Positions 61,110-64,000 of a stretch of DNA of 64,000 nucleotides are shown here, piece after piece. This stretch comes from Phycisphaerales bacterium (lineage in GTDB: Bacteria > Planctomycetota > Phycisphaerae > Phycisphaerales > UBA1924). Numbering within the stretch: the stretch's first letter is position 1; every line of letters begins with the position of its first letter. The notes beneath the pieces were generated by a model. The model had not been told where the DNA came from, did not search any database, and saw only the letters and a list, made by a program, of their open reading frames with translations. Location of the stretch: positions 2,914,001 to 2,978,000 of the forward strand of contig CP064987.1 of the NCBI GenBank assembly GCA_016699835.1, read 5' to 3'. Made by a program: the position numbers and the translations under genes.

Positions 61110-61802
61110 TCAATCCTCGTCGTGGTCGGCGGCGTTCTGAGCCTGGAGTTCGGCGTCGAGTTGCTCGATCGTCTTCTCCTCCTCGACCTTCTCGCCGCGG
61201 GCGAGTTTCTCGGCGCGTTCCTTGTCGAGGGAGCGCTTGTAGGCCTCGACCTTGGGCTTGTCGGGGGCGAGCATCATCGTCCAGGCGCGTCCGACGTCAC
61301 GCGGCGGCTGCTCGACCTTGGCGATGTCCTGGAGCGCCTCGAGGACTCGCTTGAGGTTGTCCATGCCCAGGGACTTGTGCGCGACCTCGCGCCCTTTCAG
61401 TCGCTGGGTGAAGAGGACCTTGTGCCCCGCGACGAGGAACCGGCGTGCCTGCTGCACTCGGACCATGATGTCGTGGGGGTCGATCTTGACGCTCCGGCCG
61501 AGGCGGATTTCCTTGAGTTCGGTCGCCTTGCTTGCCGCGCGATTCTTGCGGTCCTTCTGGCCTTGTTCGTACTTGAACTTGCCATAGTCCATGATCTTGC
61601 AGACGGGCGGGCGCGCGTCGGGGGAGATCTCGACGAGGTCGAGTCCCTGCTCCTGCGCCATTTTGATCGCGTCGTTCGTCTCGATGACGCCGATCTGCTC
61701 GTTCTCCGGCCCGATCACGCGGATCGGCGTGATACGGATCATGAAGTTCACGCGGGTGCGCTGCACCGGGCCCTGGTCACGCCTGAATCGTCCGAATGAG
61801 AT
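61110..61802 (-). CDS. infC: Translation initiation factor IF-3
   Basis: A 230-residue IF-3. N-domain: RITPIRVIGPENEQIGVIETNDAIKMAQEQGLDLVEISPDARPPVCKIMDYGKFKYEQ. C-domain: KEIRLGRSVKIDPHDIMVRVQQARRFLVAGHKVLFTQRLKGREVAHKSLG. A 45-residue acidic/basic tail is extra. The N-terminus must include RVN before MIRI to match the family's RVNEQIR block, so ATG 61742 is probably too far in. ATC at 61800-61802 with GGAG 8 bases upstream (minus strand) is the best candidate. A non-AUG start such as ATT or ATC is a known hallmark of infC autoregulation. GTG 61766 or 61751 are alternatives. Confidence 0.9.
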   Translation of the reverse strand: MSFGRFRRDQGPVQRTRVNFMIRITPIRVIGPENEQIGVIETNDAIKMAQEQGLDLVEISPDARPPVCKIMDYGKFKYEQGQKDRKNRAASKATELKEIRLGRSVKIDPHDIMVRVQQARRFLVAGHKVLFTQRLKGREVAHKSLGMDNLKRVLEALQDIAKVEQPPRDVGRAWTMMLAPDKPKVEAYKRSLDKERAEKLARGEKVEEEKTIEQLDAELQAQNAADHDED

Positions 61803-62171
61803 GGTTCGATCTCCGAGAAGGTTTAACGAATGATGGATGCGACGGTCGCTCGGAACGCGGACCACAAGTCCGACGCTCCGCACACAACGAGAGAAACACT
61901 CAGCACGGAAGATCCGAGCGGCGAGCGTTGGTCCGAGATGGGTAAACAACGACGACTCACGACCACCATGCGCCACCACGCGTCACGGGGTCGAGGTTGA
62001 GATTCAATCGAGTCATGCGTCGTTGGATCATTTCAAACAGCGAGATTTGCAGGCTTCATCGGCCCCTTGGACAACTCCGATCTACCGGGGACACGACTGG
62101 CCAAAAGCCTAACCGGTGGGAGGGCAAAATGCAAGCCTCGGGCGTCAAATCCCTGCAATATCGAGTGAAAT
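61803..62171. other. Intergenic region upstream of infC
   Basis: About 370 bp between the kinase stop and infC, both on the minus strand. No gene with coding character was seen. No clear terminator with a T-run follows the kinase; infC promoter and leader must be here. No ribosomal-protein leader motif was recognised. Confidence 0.4.
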
Positions 62172-63560
62172 CTAACGGAACATCAGCACGATGTTCCCGA
62201 TCAGGCTCAAGGCCAGGGCAACTATGAGCGCAATCGCGAGGGATCGGCGGACCATGGGGACGTCCGGCTCAGAAATCGCGATCTCGCCCGGGGCGGCCGC
62301 GGCCTCGGCCTTGACGAGCGACGCGAGGTCGGCCTCGCCGAAGTCCTTGTGGGCGATCGGGGGTGATTTTCCCTCGCGGAGCGCCCGAAGATCGACGAGC
62401 AGGTCGGCACAGTTCTGGTAGCGGGCCTTGGGCGAACGGGCCATCATCCGCTCGATGACCTCGGAGATTCCTGCCGAGAGACGGGGATTGACGTGGTCTG
62501 GGGCGACGAGGTCGGCCTTGAGGTGCTTGTGCATGACGGCGGAGGGGTTCTTGCCGTCGAAGGGGACCGAGCCGGTCACCATGTGGTAGAGCGTGGCGCC
62601 GAGGGAGTAGATGTCCGCGGGGGGGCCGATGTTCACCTCGCCTCGAATCTGCTCGGGGCTGATGTAGTAGGGCGTGCCGAAGGCCTTTCCCTGCTCGGCC
62701 TCGGCCATCTCGCGGTCGGAGATGGCCCGGGCGAGGCCCATGTCGGCGAGTTTCGCGACGCCCGTCCTGGTGATCATGATGTTCTTGGGCTTCACGTCGC
62801 GGTGGATGAGGCCCTTGGCGTGGGCGTGCTGCAACGCCTCGGTGATCTGGATCACGATGTCGATCGCGTCGGACTCGCTGTACTTCTTGTTCTTGACGAT
62901 CTCGTCGTAGACGGTGTTGCCGTCGACGAACTCCATCACGAAGTAGTGGTAATCGCCGGCCTTGCCGACGTCGAAGGCCTGCACGATGTTGGGGTGGTTG
63001 AGTTGGGCGGCCGAGCGTCCCTCGGCGTAGAACCGCTCGATGAACTGCGGATTGCTCGAGAACTTCCGCGGGAGGACCTTGATCGCGACCTCACGATCGA
63101 GGCTGAGTTGCTTGGCCTTGAAGACCGTCGCCATCGCGCCAGCACCGAGTTTCCCCAGCACCTTGTACCCGGGGATCTTCTGCCCGCTGCGCTCGGCGGC
63201 GAGGATCTCCTTCAGCCGATCGATCTGGCGCTGCGTGACGTACGAGTTGTTGATGAGCAGTTCGGCGAGCGAGCGCTGGTTGCGCTCCTCGGCGAGTGAC
63301 TTCGATTGCGTGAGGCAGTGCTGGACTTCCTCGGGTGTCGCGAGGCCCTGGTCGATGACGAGACGGCCGAGTTGCGTGTCGACGTTCGTGCCGTTCTTTG
63401 CGAGTTCGGCCTGGACCTCTTCGGGCGAGACGACCGGCCCCGTTGAGCCATGGCTGACGGCGCTCGCGACGCCCGTGGCGCGCGGATCGAGAGGCGCGGT
63501 CTTCCCGGGATCGCGTCCGAGGTCGCGCTGAGGCTCGTGATGTTGTTCCGCGTTGCTCAT
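62172..63560 (-). CDS. Membrane-anchored eukaryotic-like Ser/Thr protein kinase
   Basis: A 462-residue kinase. The N-terminal 130 residues (EEVQAELAKNGTNVDTQLGRLVIDQGLATPEEVQHCLTQ) resemble helical GspE/MshE-N-type modules. The kinase domain (about 130-390) is complete: GKLGAGAMATVFKAKQ (P-loop), AIKVLPRKF (ATP Lys), HRDVKPKNIMI (catalytic loop), LADMGLAR (DFG as DMG) and GTPYYISPEQIRG. A C-terminal membrane helix (about 440-458, SLAIALIVALALSLIGNIV) ends the protein, so the kinase faces the cytoplasm with no extracellular sensor. ATG 63560 chosen over a GTG five codons upstream. Targets unknown. Confidence 0.9.
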   Translation of the reverse strand: MSNAEQHHEPQRDLGRDPGKTAPLDPRATGVASAVSHGSTGPVVSPEEVQAELAKNGTNVDTQLGRLVIDQGLATPEEVQHCLTQSKSLAEERNQRSLAELLINNSYVTQRQIDRLKEILAAERSGQKIPGYKVLGKLGAGAMATVFKAKQLSLDREVAIKVLPRKFSSNPQFIERFYAEGRSAAQLNHPNIVQAFDVGKAGDYHYFVMEFVDGNTVYDEIVKNKKYSESDAIDIVIQITEALQHAHAKGLIHRDVKPKNIMITRTGVAKLADMGLARAISDREMAEAEQGKAFGTPYYISPEQIRGEVNIGPPADIYSLGATLYHMVTGSVPFDGKNPSAVMHKHLKADLVAPDHVNPRLSAGISEVIERMMARSPKARYQNCADLLVDLRALREGKSPPIAHKDFGEADLASLVKAEAAAAPGEIAISEPDVPMVRRSLAIALIVALALSLIGNIVLMFR

Positions 63561-63583
63561 GTCCGACGCCACCACGCTTTGAT

Positions 63584-63626
63584 GCCGACCGGAGGAGAGC
63601 GCCGGTCGGCCTGAGTCCTTCAGGCC
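63584..63626. promoter_or_regulatory. Two overlapping hairpins in the kinase 5' leader
   Basis: GCCGACCGG/CCGGTCGGC (63584-63592 with 63602-63610) is a perfect 9-bp stem, and GGCCTGA/TCAGGCC (63608-63614 with 63620-63626) is a perfect 7-bp stem. They share bases 63608-63610, so only one can form fully. They start 24 bp upstream of the kinase ATG. Confidence 0.5.
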
Positions 63627-63962
63627 GCCTCCGCGACCGATGCGCGGGGCATGAACCTAGAGGCTCAAGGAGAAATCGTCAAATCCGAGACGTCGGCAGA
63701 GGAACATTCCCGGGCAGTTCGCACAAATCCCCACGTCGGCCCGGATCTCGGTACGAGTGGCGCAGCACAATGGTTGCGGAATACCAAACAAAATGCTATT
63801 AGACACAATGTGAGGATTGGGCATTTTTTGTGGAATTGACTGAAGTCTTGAAGAAGTATGAATCTCGATAGAACCCAATGCCGAGATTCTGGTATAGTTC
63901 TGAAGTATCGCGGTGGGGAGTCCGCGCGTTTTCCATAGAAACACGGATTATGGAGTCTCGCC

Positions 63963-64000
63963 ATGGATTGTACTTGGCTCGGTCAAGCGCCCCACCCGAC
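63963..64000 (+). CDS. Possible start of a gene running off the window
   Basis: ATG 63963 begins MDCTWLGQAPHP and continues to the edge without stop. GGAG lies 9 bases upstream, and the extended -10 TGGTATAGT at 63889-63897 lies 65 bp upstream. The region before it (63627-63962) is AT-rich for this genome and has no convincing coding frame. Too short for any family guess. Confidence 0.3.
   Translation, partial: MDCTWLGQAPHP

Noticed and set aside
63651..63839. 62-codon plus-strand frame near the right edge
   Set aside because: AT-rich region with no ribosome-binding site or coding-like composition; probably intergenic.
1..64000. CRISPR arrays, insertion sequences, prophage or toxin-antitoxin pairs
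   Set aside because: No regularly spaced repeats, transposase or integrase motifs, or terminal inverted repeats were seen in the window.

Overview
The window is about 64 kb of GC-rich, gene-dense chromosome, coding on both strands. It looks like a planctomycete of the Phycisphaerae/Phycisphaerales type. I infer this from tandem G/FTLIE-type pseudopilins, a eukaryotic-like Ser/Thr kinase with a C-terminal membrane anchor, a divergent RNase HII-like protein, an unusual sigma-70 factor, weak Shine-Dalgarno usage with many GTG starts, and DUF4340/DUF58-type proteins. No phage, insertion sequence or CRISPR array was found. Three tRNAs are present (Cys-GCA, Leu-CAG, Gln-UUG).

Layout. 1-6.2 kb: edge-truncated glutamine amidotransferase, DUF4340 protein, a LolD/MacB-like ATPase with a large FtsX permease, and gcvH. 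6.5-21.5 kb: housekeeping genes (TIM-barrel protein, cmk, acyltransferase, htpX, 3D-domain protein, DUF58, corrinoid adenosyltransferase, recJ, RNase HII-like, ribD, DUF3465 protein, HerA-like ATPase). 21.6-32.6 kb: a metal-homeostasis island. It holds a MacAB-like exporter cassette bracketed by a Cys-rich exported protein and a Cys-containing lipoprotein, then an MntR-type regulator, two abutting palindromic operators, and a four-gene Mn/Zn-type ABC importer whose two permeases both carry C-terminal DtxR/MntR-like sensor domains. 32.8-36.5 kb: three tandem pseudopilin paralogues, the third a sequence mosaic. 36.5-43.5 kb: tyrS, a SWIM-finger protein, a strong promoter driving a highly structured non-coding stretch up to tRNA-Gln, then the conserved glmU(N-terminal half)-prs-rplY-pth cluster and rpsF. 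43.5-54.9 kb: a lone OppB-type permease, purC, a GH10-like protein lacking its catalytic glutamates, a ComEA-type protein, mfd broken by one missing C, phoU, an esterase and an Fe/Mn superoxide dismutase. 55-64 kb: a sigma-70 factor with an atypical region 2.4/3, an Eis-like acetyltransferase, a methyltransferase, a SixA phosphatase, a CgeB-like protein, infC (probably with an ATC start) and a Ser/Thr kinase.

How the genes work together. The best-supported functional unit is the metal island. MntR probably binds the tandem palindromes upstream of the importer, and the sensor domains on the permeases suggest a second, post-translational layer of metal control. The upstream exporter cassette has Cys-rich accessory proteins that suggest transition-metal efflux. 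The strongest undescribed candidates are the permease-sensor fusions, the structured RNA at about 39.2-39.4 kb, and the exporter cassette. No database search or folding program was run, so all family names rest on motifs read by eye.
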